Assembly: GCA_047495785.1 (NCBI GenBank)
Contig: JBLDXI010000013.1
Coordinates: 2,232,001-2,296,000, forward strand
DNA length: 64,000 nt
Source of the DNA: Lepidodermella squamata
Lineage: Eukaryota; Gastrotricha
Direction: 5' to 3'
In this document: positions 1-11,546 of the stretch, in pieces
Layout: the number at the start of each line of letters is the position of its first letter
Numbering within the stretch: position 1 is the stretch's first letter
Program-made: the position numbers and the translations under genes
The notes under the pieces: model-generated
The model's database searches: none
Seen by the model: the letters and a program-made list of their open reading frames with translations, nothing else
What the model was told of the DNA's origin: nothing

Positions 1-55
1 GGTACGATTTCCCGACTCTTAATCCTCCCAACAAGAATTTCTTATTATTGTATAG

Positions 56-3000
56 ATGACGGAAGCGACGAAAGACAATGCGGAGGAACTGGAAGAGGGT
101 GAGATTTTTCAGACTAGAGAAATGCGTCTTTGTTGGGAAGAGATCGCTGTCAAGATTTTTCCATGAAATCCGTAATTTTGGATAGCGATTTCCTATACAA
201 AGTTTCATCCTTTATCCTCCATGGCATGTGATGGAATTATAAAGCCTACCGTTGGGTTTAGGGGACGGCTGACGGCAAGCGATCAGGAACCAGCAGTTCC
301 GTATATTATTGAGCTTCAATAAGCGATTCGTTTATTATCGAGGATTTCATTATTTTCTTTGAAGGCCTATGGTTACAAACGCTTGCCTAAGCGGTCAATT
401 CGTATGCAGTAACCAGCGTTGCATCTCTAACTTGTTAGTATGTGACCGGAATAACGATTGCGGAGACAACAGTGTATGTAAAATAATCATTACCAAGCTT
501 TATCTTAGTATGCCCCTATAGGATGAAATCAGTTGTGGTTCTTACTACTCCGCAACTTGTGGCGAAGATGGGTACCAATGCAACAATGGAAAATGTGTCC
601 TTTCCTCTGATCTGTGTGACGGAACGAACGATTGCAGTGAGATTTCTTTTCGAATTTCCAACTTCCAACGGCAAATATGTTTGTATTGCGTAGTTGATAA
701 TAGCGACGAAAGCATCTGCAGCTTTCTGCCGGGTAGCAATCAGGTCATAATAACAACGCAGTCTCCAATCCTAGAGCCACCGAGCAGAGCGTTATGCCTA
801 CCGGGTTATAGGCGCTGTGCTAATAGTCGATGCATTCTTGGTAGGTTTTTCCTTTACTAGGTTATTTTTGACATCGAAATCTCACAAACCAGATTGCTTT
901 TTTAAGATTACCAATTTTGTGATGGTTCGAACGACTGCGGTAGGCAAAAATTACATTGCTTTTCTATGTTTTATCTTATCATCGTGTGTAAGGTGACCAA
1001 TCTGATGAGGATCCTGCTGTTTGCTCTACTTGCCCGGGCGATCGTTTTCATTGTCAAAACAACAAGTGTATAGCCGTAGCGTAAGCTTCCAGGCGATTGA
1101 AAATCCGCTCTGAAAGTTCTCCTGTATCTTAAGATACCTTTGCGACGGAATAAACCAGTGCGGCGATGGCAGTGACGAAGCTGCAGCGCTATGCCAAAAA
1201 TGCAGTTTGGCTGATAATATGTGGAAGTGCAAGAAGTCAAACAAGTGCATCCATGTCACTTTGCTGTGCTCGAACGGAGGTGGCTACTGCGGAATAATGG
1301 ACAACTCCGATGATTCGGCTGAAGCATGCGTGGTCGCAGCTGCATACGCGGCCGGAATTTCAAATGTCTGCCCGGAAGGTAAAATCCGCTGTAAAACGAA
1401 TTCCATTTGCGTCGACGTTAAAGATCTTTGTAATGGCGTATCTGAATGCTGCTCGTCATCATCGTCTTCCATGTACAGTGATTACGATGATTACGGACTT
1501 TTCGGAAGTCGAAATTTGGTAACCCTCGAGAACGATACACATATGGGATTTTGCGAAAAGACTGATGAAATAGGGTGTCTAAAGGACGCCTCATGCAGTG
1601 TGAACAACGGAGGTTGTGCCCGGAAGTGTTACTCCGTCGAACTGCCTCCAGAGCCAACTTTATGCGATGGAATGAAGAAATCTCAATCTGCCATTTACTG
1701 CGGCTGCCCTCAAGGCTATGAACGTCCGGCTGACAATCTGAAGCAATGCGTCGACATCGACGAGTGCAAGCAACCACTCGCTCACAATTGCTCCCATTTG
1801 TGCCAAAATACGGAGGGATCATTCAACTGCCTATGCCAAGAGGGCTATTCAAAGCCGAACAAAACAACCAACATGCAGGTTGACCTAGCAGCCTTAAATA
1901 AGGGGCTCTGCGAGGTCACTGGCGACTCTTCTGTTCCTGATATAGCTTACGTCAACGATGATACCATCCGCCTCTTGCGGAATAAAAAAGCCAGTATCCT
2001 CGTTCAAACCAGCTTGGAAAACCAAATAACCGCAATGGATATTGATGTGAGAGATGGAACTGTAATCTACGCTATTCAAACTGTGAATGAACTCGACGTT
2101 GTTACGTCTGTTCTATATCGAACTTCAATTCCTGTTAATAACCAACAACCACCTTCCTTCCCTTTATCAATGGTTGGTATATCATACGCGAAGATCGTCG
2201 ATATCGCTATCGATTTCTTGGGTAACAATCTATACGTTGCGGATATTGATTTTCGATCTGCTTCTCGAATCGTTGTGTCATTAGTCGATGGTCGGTACCC
2301 TAAGACCTTGATAAGAAGCAGCTCGGAAATAACGAGTATAGCCGTTAATCCTTTCCGTTCTGTGATTTATTACGCAACATTCGGAGTCGCTCCATCCGCT
2401 ACTACAACCTCGACTTACACATCACGTCAAACCTCCTTAATCATGACTTCGATGAATGGCAACCGCTTTTCCAATGTTGAAATATGGAGTGCAGTGGATG
2501 ATCTGGCCATTCAAACAATTACTGTCGATTATATGGGCGATGGCAGGATCTACTTCGCTCGCACTTCCTACCTGACTGTGGCGAACTGGGACGGTTCGGG
2601 AAATACAACGACTATCGGAAGAGTTATGCCTTATGGAGACCGGGCGTTCGATGTATTTTGGAGCTCGCTATTTGGATCCTTTTCAACTCTTTACGCGCCG
2701 AACCCTGGTAGTGGGAAGATATACCAGGTCGAGAAGTTCGGGAGACCTTTCACAGTTAATTTGACCTCCGAAATAGGAGTAATAGGCAGCGTTCGAACTT
2801 ACCATCCAATGAAAGCTGGCAATCCCTCCAAATGGAAGAATCCTTGCCCAGCCCTGAAATGTAGCCATTTATGCTTACTGAGCTCAGTTACGAACAATGG
2901 CTCCTGTGCTTGCCCTGATGGATCCGCAGATCAAGCCAGTTGTACGGCGACAAAACTTAAGGAACCTGACCATCCTGCTTCTTGTTTTCAGCGGTGTTTA

Positions 3001-3348
3001 AATAACGGGACATGTATCTTAGATCAAGTCAGTGGTAATTATGTTTGCGTTTGCAACCGATTGTTTACTGGCCCGAATTGCAATACTTCTCGAGCATTGC
3101 TCGCCTTGCTCGCCAACAACACTCTCGCCGTTATCGCGCCTATTGGTTCGACCACGAGAAGTCCTGAGCAAAGAGATCCGCCTGGTTCAAACCCTGCCCT
3201 GACTGCTGTGATTGTTATTGCAGCTATTCTGCTGGTATTGTTTATTGTTACTTTGGTCGGCGCCATTATTCTTTGGAAACGTCGCCATTCAGCTGCTTTG
3301 GCTTCATTCAACATGCAGGCTCTACAAGAAGCAACTGAGAACCGATGA
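56..3348 (+). CDS. LRP-like mosaic receptor (LDLa-EGF-YWTD-EGF-TM), 5' end outside window
   Basis: Seven exons are visible: 56-98, 365-473, 522-636, 694-840, 907-939, 993-1080 and 1134-3348; phases agree throughout. The early exons encode LDLa repeats with the CDGxNDCGDxSDE calcium cage. The last exon continues with degenerate LDLa units, an EGF pair containing a calcium-binding DIDEC motif, a six-bladed YWTD-type propeller (degenerate, with DVRDGTV and DGRYPKTL blade strands), a final EGF (CNNGTC...CNRLFTGPNC), a Thr/Pro-rich stalk, one transmembrane helix and a 24-residue basic tail. By family knowledge it is a type I endocytic or adhesive receptor of the LDLR/LRP superfamily. The tail has no NPxY; it shares the motif FNMQ with the paralogue at 11547-16242. 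The N-terminal part and signal peptide lie upstream of the window. The ligand is unknown. Confidence 0.9.
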
Positions 3349-3377
3349 TTTATAGTTGCGCATTTTGTTTTCCTTGA

Positions 3378-3383
3378 AATAAA
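3378..3383 (+). promoter_or_regulatory. Polyadenylation signal AATAAA
   Basis: A canonical AATAAA 30 bp after the stop of the receptor gene. It implies a very short 3' UTR. Confidence 0.6.
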
Positions 3384-3435
3384 TAATTCTATCCTTCACG
3401 AGACTTGTTCGGTTTTTGCAGAAAAAAGCCGAAAG

Positions 3436-3486
3436 GCAGGATTAAATGTTGCGAACGACAGGCAACATTTTCCCACCTAATCTTGC
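3436..3486. repeat. Imperfect hairpin in the 3349-3790 intergenic stretch
   Basis: A perfect 9-bp stem (AAATGTTGC / GCAACATTT) with a 9-nt loop is flanked by a second imperfect stem (GCAGGATTA / TAATCTTGC). It lies between the receptor's poly(A) signal and the promoter of the ankyrin gene. It could be a small repeat or a structured 3' end; nothing else is evident in this spacer apart from the TATA box. Confidence 0.35.
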
Positions 3487-3723
3487 TTTTGCTTGTTGTT
3501 ATGAGAGATTACGGGCTGTAAGAGGCAGGTTCATTGAAATATGATACACGCATCTACGATACTCGTGAGGACTATGCGCGCCCTTAGAGCTCGAAATGCA
3601 CAAGGTGGATAATTAAAAATTGATTTTTTTTTGTAAAGAAGCGCGTTGAGCACTCGAAATTCACGTCTTGCCAAGTCCTAGAAATAAAGCGTCTTTCTAA
3701 CGTCAAGCCGCTATTAATCTTCA

Positions 3724-3731
3724 TATAAATA
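3724..3731 (+). promoter_or_regulatory. TATA box of the NB-ARC/ankyrin gene
   Basis: TATAAATA lies 60 bp upstream of the chosen start codon. Transcription would begin about 30 bp downstream of it, leaving a short leader. An ATG at about 3756 opens a ten-codon frame that would act as an upstream ORF if it is transcribed. Confidence 0.45.
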
Positions 3732-3790
3732 GCATCCATCGCCATTTTAGGTTAAATGTCGCTACGAGATCTTTTGAAGCAAAGATAGCA

Positions 3791-6700
3791 ATGCAAAGAA
3801 GCAGATCTAGCCGGAAGAACACGAGGTAAAGAGTACTGAAGCACTTTGAAAGATGCATGTGTAATTAATTCCAACAGGTTTACAACTCAATTCTGTCCGA
3901 AACCTATCAAAAACTATTTCCACCGCGAAGAAGACACTGCATCGTTCTTGGATATTTTGAAGAGAGCATGCGAGACCGATTCAGGTGAACACATTTCATT
4001 CGCATTTATTCACCGGGCTAATACGGTTTTAATAGGATGCATTTTGGTTCAAGGAGAAAGTGGATCCGGAAAGACCACCTTGATTTCAGCCATTCTAGCG
4101 GATCAACAAATCACAGCATGGATTTTGAAAGATTGCGGCATTGAAAAAGCATTTTGGTTCAACTGCTTGTCGGGTGTTGATATTATTGAACAAGGAAAGC
4201 TGCTTTCCGAGAGGAGCAGGCGTGGTTCAAGCCGCCCCAAGAGCTCATCGAGGAATAGTTCACGGTCCTTGAAAACTTCGTCAGTATCTCGGCGATTGCT
4301 GATACTCGATGACATTACAAGCGTTGAGCAGCTCAAATACTATGATACCATATGCAAAGGAGCTGTTTTGTGTGCAATAACCCGAGATGCAAAGCCGTTT
4401 CACGAGAGTGGAGCCGCCTTACCACAGCTAACTCATCGCTTGACTGATCTACCTCATACTGCAATTGTTTGCATATTGTCTGAAACATTCAGCCTGAAAC
4501 CTCATTTATCATGCGAGCAACTGTTTTTCCTCGCGCATCAGTGTCATCAAGCGCCTATTCTTGCTCGATTGATTGCCAAGTTATTCAGCAGTTGCGTAAC
4601 GAAAGATGACTTCGAGCAGAAGTACAACAAACTCGTCTGTGAATTACCGATTGAAGTGAATGGAATCTCGCACTCAACAAATGACCGGATTGTGAGGAAA
4701 GTCTCTGCTTTGCTCGGAATAACTTTGAGCCAGATGCCAGCAGCAGAAAGCGCATATTTTTACGCGTTAATTTTCTACGATCCAGCTGAACAAATTACGA
4801 TTAATGACATCGCCTTATTTTGGGGTCATTCAGTAGAATCCGGGCTGGAATTATGCAACAAGTTCGAAAAATTAGGCCTGATTGATGTAGTCGGAGACTT
4901 AATCTCTATTCATCAAGCTATTCATAATGCTGCGATAGAACATGCGAAAACTGTCTTCAATGAAACGGCAATCGAAGATGGACCGATGTTGGCGTTGATT
5001 CACCGTAAAGTTATCGCTAACAAACCAGATATGGCTGCAGATCGATTAGCTTTGAGGTGCTTGAAGCAATGTTCATGGAATCTGCTGGATCGCATTGAGA
5101 AAGCTTTCCAGCCCAACATTTCCGACTTCATACTCAGGTGTCACAACACCTTACAAGCAACAGATTTCTTAGCGGATGCGAATGGTCGATCGGCGTTGAC
5201 GTGGGCGATAGATCGGGGCGATTTCGACTCTGCTTTGATCCTCGGGCAATCCGCTCCTCACCTAATTAAAACTGTATGCCTCAAGAATGAGACCCCACTG
5301 GTAAAACTAGCTGAATTAAAGAAGTTCGCGTTACTCAAACGACTTCTAGAATTCTGCCCTGAAGCCGCTAATGTTGATGGCGGCGCTTTGATATCTGCCT
5401 TGATTGCGTCTAATCGCGCGGACCTCCTTCGCATCTGCTACCAAGACCCAAAATGCAATGAAGGGCCTATTTCCAAGTGCAGCGGGCAGGTTTTGTGCTA
5501 TGCCGTCCTCTACCGCCATTTCGAGCTTGCTAGAGTAGCCGCTAAGCGCTTCCCTGACTCGATTGTTTTCTACGACAAAGAGAACAAAACCCCCATGTAC
5601 AAAGCTGCCGCGAAAGCTGTGGTGCACCCAACGAAGAACGAAGTTGTCGACAACGGCTGTTTCGAAATTTTCAACGTCTTTGCTATGCTAAAACCAGATG
5701 CTATGGCTTATTTGAGCCACTGTTCTGAGCTTGAACTAGACGATTGTTTAAGAACTCCCATTCACTCGCTGCTGATCGAGGGCAACTTGAATGACAAGTC
5801 GCTGCTATATTTCGCCGGTAAATGCCCATCTGCTTGCAAAGTATCGAATGGGTTCACAAAGTCTCTGCTGATTTCTGCGATCGAGCAAAAACGGAATCAG
5901 CTCGTTGACAAGATTTTGGAACTTAGCCCTGAGGCTGCCATTACGAGATACCATTCAGATAAACTCTTTGAGAACCCTGAACGAGCTGTTGTCGAAAAAT
6001 ATCTTAAACACTATCCGTTCACTTTGGCGATCGATGAAGCTAATATTATGCTAACTATTCTGGATCGAGCATCGGATGACGATCTTGAACTAATCAAGCT
6101 ATGCCTGGAAAGATGCCCGGCCTCTTTGCCGTTATCTTGCGTCGATGTTTACTTAGATGCTGATAATCTGCCGACCAACATCTGGAACATGGCTTTCAAG
6201 TATTGTGAAGAAAAAAAGACACCAGCTGCTGGGCATGTTTTGCTACATTTGGTCGACAAGGCCTTTGAAGAGGGGCAAGCTGATTGGGATTTGGAAACTC
6301 CACTCTTTGCCGCCTTGCGATGTGGGGATTTCGATATCTTCAAAGCTTTAGTTCAAAAATATCCAAAAATGGCGCTTTGTCTCGATTCTAATGGCGACAG
6401 TGTATTGAGCCTGGCAATTAATAAGAAGTTATACGATGTTGTGAAATACATCTCGAGTACCATGACTCCTCTGTTCTTCTATTCAAACAAATTGGGACAA
6501 TCAGCTCTTCACGTTGCTGTGAGAACCAGCTGTTTAAAAATGGCCGAATACACTTTGAATCTAACTCCTCAAGCTGTGAGTCTGGTCGATAATAACGGAT
6601 GGACACCAGCTACCACCGCCTGTTATTACGGTTTCCTCGAAATTATGAAGCTTCTCTACGACAGGGATAGAAAATCTTTCCTGGCGAAAGACAAGACAAA

Positions 6701-9700
6701 TGGATTCTCCGCTTTGACTTTAGCTATAATGCAACAAACGGAAATCGAGGTTCTCGAATTTATAATCGAGAAATTTCCGTTTCTTGTCACATGTAGCGAC
6801 ATTACTGGAAGAACCCCTTTTGATTACGCAGCGATATACGGTGGTCCCGAAGTATTTATCGCTCTTCTCAACTCCAGACGAAAGCCAACCAATGAAATCC
6901 TCGAAAGTGCTCTAGCTACTTATCTACGTTGCCGGCAGTTTGATCGAAACAAACGGGAGGTTATCACTCTTCTGCTTGAAAGTATGAACAACTTCCGAAG
7001 TTTGGCTCTTCTTCGGAATCTTCACAAGCTAGGTAACCATCGTAAGATCTATCTAGGTATTGCGATCGAAAAATGCCCGAACTTTGTTAGTGATGCAATC
7101 GCACAATACCCAGAAGCTTTGGAGCCGCTCTTCAGATACCAGCTTGAATCATCAGGCATACATCAACGAATTAGCCTCTTTAACTGCAACTACATGAGCT
7201 TTTCCGTTCCATTGAGCACTCAGTATCCTGTGACGCATCACGACGATGTGAAGCAAGATTCAACAGAGGAATTAATCATTCAGGAAATGCTGCATAAATC
7301 CACTTTTCAGAAGGTGAAGAAACGGCGACAATCCACTGATCGAATTACAGTCAAGTCGGAGAGTACTCCTGACAGTGATTCAGAGAGCAGTAGCACCGAG
7401 AGCAGCCCTGTGCAGGAAGAGAGGCTAGATGAGCTTTACGAAATCGTGGAGGCTAATAATCAGCCGTCTGTAGAGCAGGGATTGATTTTCTGCGAGACTG
7501 TCTCGCGTATGATCAAAGCAATGTCAACGTTTCCACAGGAACTTCTGAATTTACCCAGAGTGTCTTGTAGATGTTACTCTCGGTCAGAAATTTCGCGGAT
7601 TCTTAAATACTCTGATCACTTTGGGCGAAATCCTTTTGAAAGAGTCTGCTTTAGTAAGCTCTTAGTAGCTATCCGATTGAACCACCTTGACGTTGTGGAG
7701 AAAATTGCGGAAGTTTGCCCTACAGTTATCCCTTTAACCAGCCCTTTCGGAGAAACGGCGTTATCTCTCGCAGTGGAAGGAAGTCGGAATGCAATCGCAA
7801 AATTCCTATCGAGCAAATGGCCTCAAGGCATCGATGTTGTTGAGAAAGTGCCTTCGAAGCTACCTCAAACGCCGTTGATGAAAGCCTGCTTGAAAAGAAA
7901 CAAACGCTTGGTTCAACATTTTCTGGCGCTACGACCCCCAGCCGAAGATGGAATAAGTCTTATTCTGTCAGCTTGCCTTAAGCTCTGCTCCAAAAGTGAC
8001 GAAACTCATTGGTTGGCAACTTTTCAAATTCTAGCTAAACACAGCCCACGTTCAATCGGTGAAGTGGTAAACTCGCGATCGGAGACGCCCCTTTACATGG
8101 CGACGAATAAGGGATTGCATCGAACAGCTCAGATTCTTGCTGATAGTTACCCGCAAGCTATTGGATTTGTCACCGATTCAGGTTCTTCGCCGTTTACCTG
8201 CGTTTTGACTTCGGATCATTCCTCAACAGCTCTGCGAAAAGCATTTTCCGCGCTGGTTTTGCACAATGGCTCAAATGGGTGGACTTTCCCGTGTTATTAT
8301 ACCTCTCTGTTGCTGAAAATGAAAGAAGGTGGAGACTTCGAGAAATTCATCAAATTCATCAACGAAAACGACGCGGAAATCAGACACAGTGATACGACCT
8401 GGCTTAAATCAACGAACAAGAGAGCTGAAGAAGAGTCGAATTCATTGGCTGACATTGCCAGATTTAGCGGCAAAACGCCTCTTTTGTGGTCGGCCCAGTT
8501 TGACAGGGCCGATATTGCGAAATCGTTACTTAAACTTTGGCCGCATTACTTCGACGCATCTGAACAAGACAAGCGTGGAAGGACGCCGCTATGGTGGGCT
8601 TCTTTTCGCGGTAATTATACCGCTGTCAGACTCTTTGCAAACCATTCACCGCAGACAATGGACGTCACTGACATTTACGGAAGGACTCCGATCTCGATAG
8701 CAGCTTCCAGGGGACATTTAGAGGTAACTTCAATGAAAAACTCGGCAGAATGCATTTCCAAATTTTTTAGATTGTTTCATTTTTGGCGAAAAATTGTTTG
8801 GAATCATTATCCATACAGGATAAGCTCAACAAATGGATTCCACTCGCATGGGCTTCAGCAGGCGGGAAGGCCGAGGTTGTTAATTATTTTCTTGACAATG
8901 TCGCAACCAGGTCGTTGATTTTGGACGATGACGTTAATGCTGCTATTCTATCAGCCGCGAAAAATGGACACTTCGAAATTGCGAGGACTTTAATCGAAGC
9001 CCACAGCATTGACGTTGATGTTTTCCCGAAAGATGGCCATCGAACTGCTCTTACTTACGCGGCCGAATATGGAGACTTCGAAGCTGTTAAATTCCTAGCT
9101 GATCGGTTCCCAGCTTGGACCTTGACAATCGACGACGAGGGCCGATCTCCACTTTCCTGGGCAGCAGAAAACGGCCATCTTGACATTGTCAAACTGCTAT
9201 ACGAACGATATCCTGAAGCGTTAACTTTTATCGACCAGCATCGTAAGACCGCTCTGATTTGGGCAACGATGAACGGCCATGTGGAAACAGCATTGTTTTT
9301 GATTGATTTGATTCAATCGGAAAAGTTCTTAGGCTTTTTTGACGACTACGGCCATTCAGCCTTGTCATGGGCATCAGTCTCTGGCCATATCGAGATTGTT
9401 AAAATTCTAGCTCTGAAGCACCCCAATCTGGCGAACTCTATCGATAAAAACGGACTGACTGCAGTCTGTTGGGCAGCTAAATCTGGACAGTTGGCTGTTC
9501 TTGACTGGTATATCGATAATTTCCCAAAGCAGGTGACTTCCTTATTCGCCTCGGATGGGAGGAATTCACTAACGCGTTGCGTGGAAACTGGCGAGATCGA
9601 GGCGGCAAAAATGATCGCTCGGCGCTGTCCTAGTTGTTTGGATGTCAAGGATAGAAAGGGTGAAACGGCGCTTACTATTGCAGTCAAAAACTTCCATTTC

Positions 9701-10885
9701 GATCTCGTTCACTTCATGGCTGATATCAGCCCCGGCGCTCTGGTACAATGCGACAAGATTGGCCGAAATCCTTTGCATCTTCTCATCGAGAATGGCTTCA
9801 TCGAGCATGTTGAAGTCTTGTCGAAGAAATGTCCCCAAGCGCTTCGGAGTCAGGATTCTATTCGTGGAATGACTCCGTTATGTCTTCTCATCGACAAATC
9901 ACCGCGACGTAATTCAAGGGGCAACTCAGTTCGAAAAATGTGGATGGATCTGGCCTTCTCTTTAGCGAAAATTCTCCCATCGGCGTTAAGCATATGTGAT
10001 AATATTGGAAGAAATCCAGCTTTAATCGCAGCAGAACAAGGATACCTCGAATTTGTCGAATTCTCCGCCTCACACCTACCGAAATCTGTTGTGATCATCG
10101 AAAAAACCGGAAACAGCGTTTTGTCGTTCGCTTCCATGACGATTGCAAGCACACCAAAGAGTCAGCTTGATAAAATCCCGGAAAAGCTAGTGGAAATAGC
10201 CAACCTCTGCCCTGAGCTAGTTAAAAACAAAAACGAGGACGGCGAAACACCGCTGACAAAGCTGTTGAAGTTCACACACATTCAGAGACCTCGGAAGTCT
10301 TATTCGGAAGATTTGATGGATAAGTGCATGACTTTAGCAACTAAGTTTGCCGAAGTGTGCCCGGAAGCATTGGAAGTCCCTGATTCAAACGGACTAACCC
10401 CTGCAATGATTGTGGCAACTACCAATCCGTTTTACCAAAGCTACGGGGCATGCTTCAGTGGATTTCCTGAACATTACTTCTATCGCATGAAATTTCAGGA
10501 GGAGAAAATTCGAACCATGCAGCCTTTTATTGGAAATTCAGCTGCCAAGTCGCAGGTCTTACTCTGGTCAGCTGAATTTGGCTTCGATTTGATTATATCA
10601 TTTCTCTGTGAGAAATGTAGCGCAGACGCTAACATTTTCGACGAGTTCGGAAGAAGTCCTATTTGGTTGGCAGCAGCTGGGGGTCATCTTTTCACCGTTC
10701 AATATCTGTTCAAGAGGACGTCTAGTTCAACTCTCAACACGCCGGATTGGATGGGGCGAACTCCCTTCAGGATCGCAGAAAATTGCAGATATCGAGATAT
10801 CGTGGCTTATTTGGCTGGAGACAAACCGCTGAGCTACGACTTGAAATTGAAGCGCTTGTCATTTGTTAAACAGGATGAAAAATAA
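3791..10885 (+). CDS. NB-ARC-type STAND ATPase with a long ankyrin array
   Basis: Four exons, 3791-3825, 3878-3984, 4036-8723 and 8819-10885, join into 2298 codons. The start ATG begins with MQRSRSSRKNTR and is supported by in-phase splicing to the next exon. After a short basic N-terminus comes PIKNYFHREEDTASFLDIL, resembling the region before the P-loop of NB-ARC proteins. Then follow Walker A GESGSGKT (54-61), a Ser/Arg-rich insert, Walker B LLILDD (about 135-140), an ITRD sensor-like motif (about 162-165), and GLPL-like and winged-helix-like segments ending near a HQAIHNAA histidine. From about residue 380 to the end there are dozens of ankyrin units, many ending in (C/Y)PEAL before the next turn. 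Such proteins act as nucleotide-dependent switches in immunity or cell death; here the ligand and effector are unknown. There is no N-terminal death, CARD or TIR domain. The 51-nt stretch 3985-4035 is open in frame and could be retained. Confidence 0.85.
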
Positions 10886-10886
10886 A
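10881..10886 (+). promoter_or_regulatory. Poly(A) signal overlapping a stop codon
   Basis: The hexamer AATAAA contains the TAA stop of the ankyrin gene at 10883-10885. The mature 3' UTR would be only about 15-30 nt. Confidence 0.45.
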
Positions 10887-11546
10887 GAAATAATAATAGT
10901 TTTTTTCACGCCAACTTCCAACGTTTTTTTGCCAACTTCCCAAGGACTAAAATGAATCATCGAGATTATCTCATTGATAGTTTCCTCTTGGAACACATCA
11001 TAATGATGTTAAGCTGACTAAGCTGTCATCGCCAACACGAGTTTCGAGTTTTTGTTATACTACGCCAAGCATGATGGCACATGATGATGCGCTTCGACCC
11101 CCGAAGTTTTTATTGCTTTACAATGCGCCCAACGCGGGAATGTAATACTACTTAGCCACACGTGAAACGCATGAAAATTCGCTGCTTGTGCTCTTGAAAG
11201 AGTACTTAAAAGCTGTACACTCGATTTTTTAAGCGCCCGCTGCTGCTGTTGCTGCAGCAATACATGTATAAAGACAAAGCGAAATCGCATTTCTTATCAA
11301 ACACCTTTTGTTTTACTTTTTAAGTGAAAAAAACTTGCCAGTCGCTAATATGCCGCATGGTATTGGCTTTATTGAAGGGTAACAATATTATATAGCAGCT
11401 AACCACTGCAGCGTCGACAGAGGTAATGTCGATGTTTCTTGAACTAAAAAAAGTAGCCATCAGTTGTACCAAACTTTTCAGCTTATTTTTTGTATCATCA
11501 ATGAAAAATGTTGCTTTTAAAATTAAGTAGGCCATCCTACTTAAAA
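10887..11546. other. Intergenic spacer with a candidate TATA box
   Basis: No coding potential is convincing here. A short (GCT)n-like run sits at about 11238-11260, and TGTATAAAG at about 11266 is a plausible TATA box for the receptor gene starting at 11547. A reverse-strand frame covering this stretch has no recognisable content. Confidence 0.4.

Noticed and set aside
3846-3877. Upstream extension of the ankyrin gene starting from a TTG at 3846
   Set aside because: This frame begins inside an intron (3826-3877); splicing from the ATG exon at 3791 is in phase and gives a basic N-terminus running into the conserved core.
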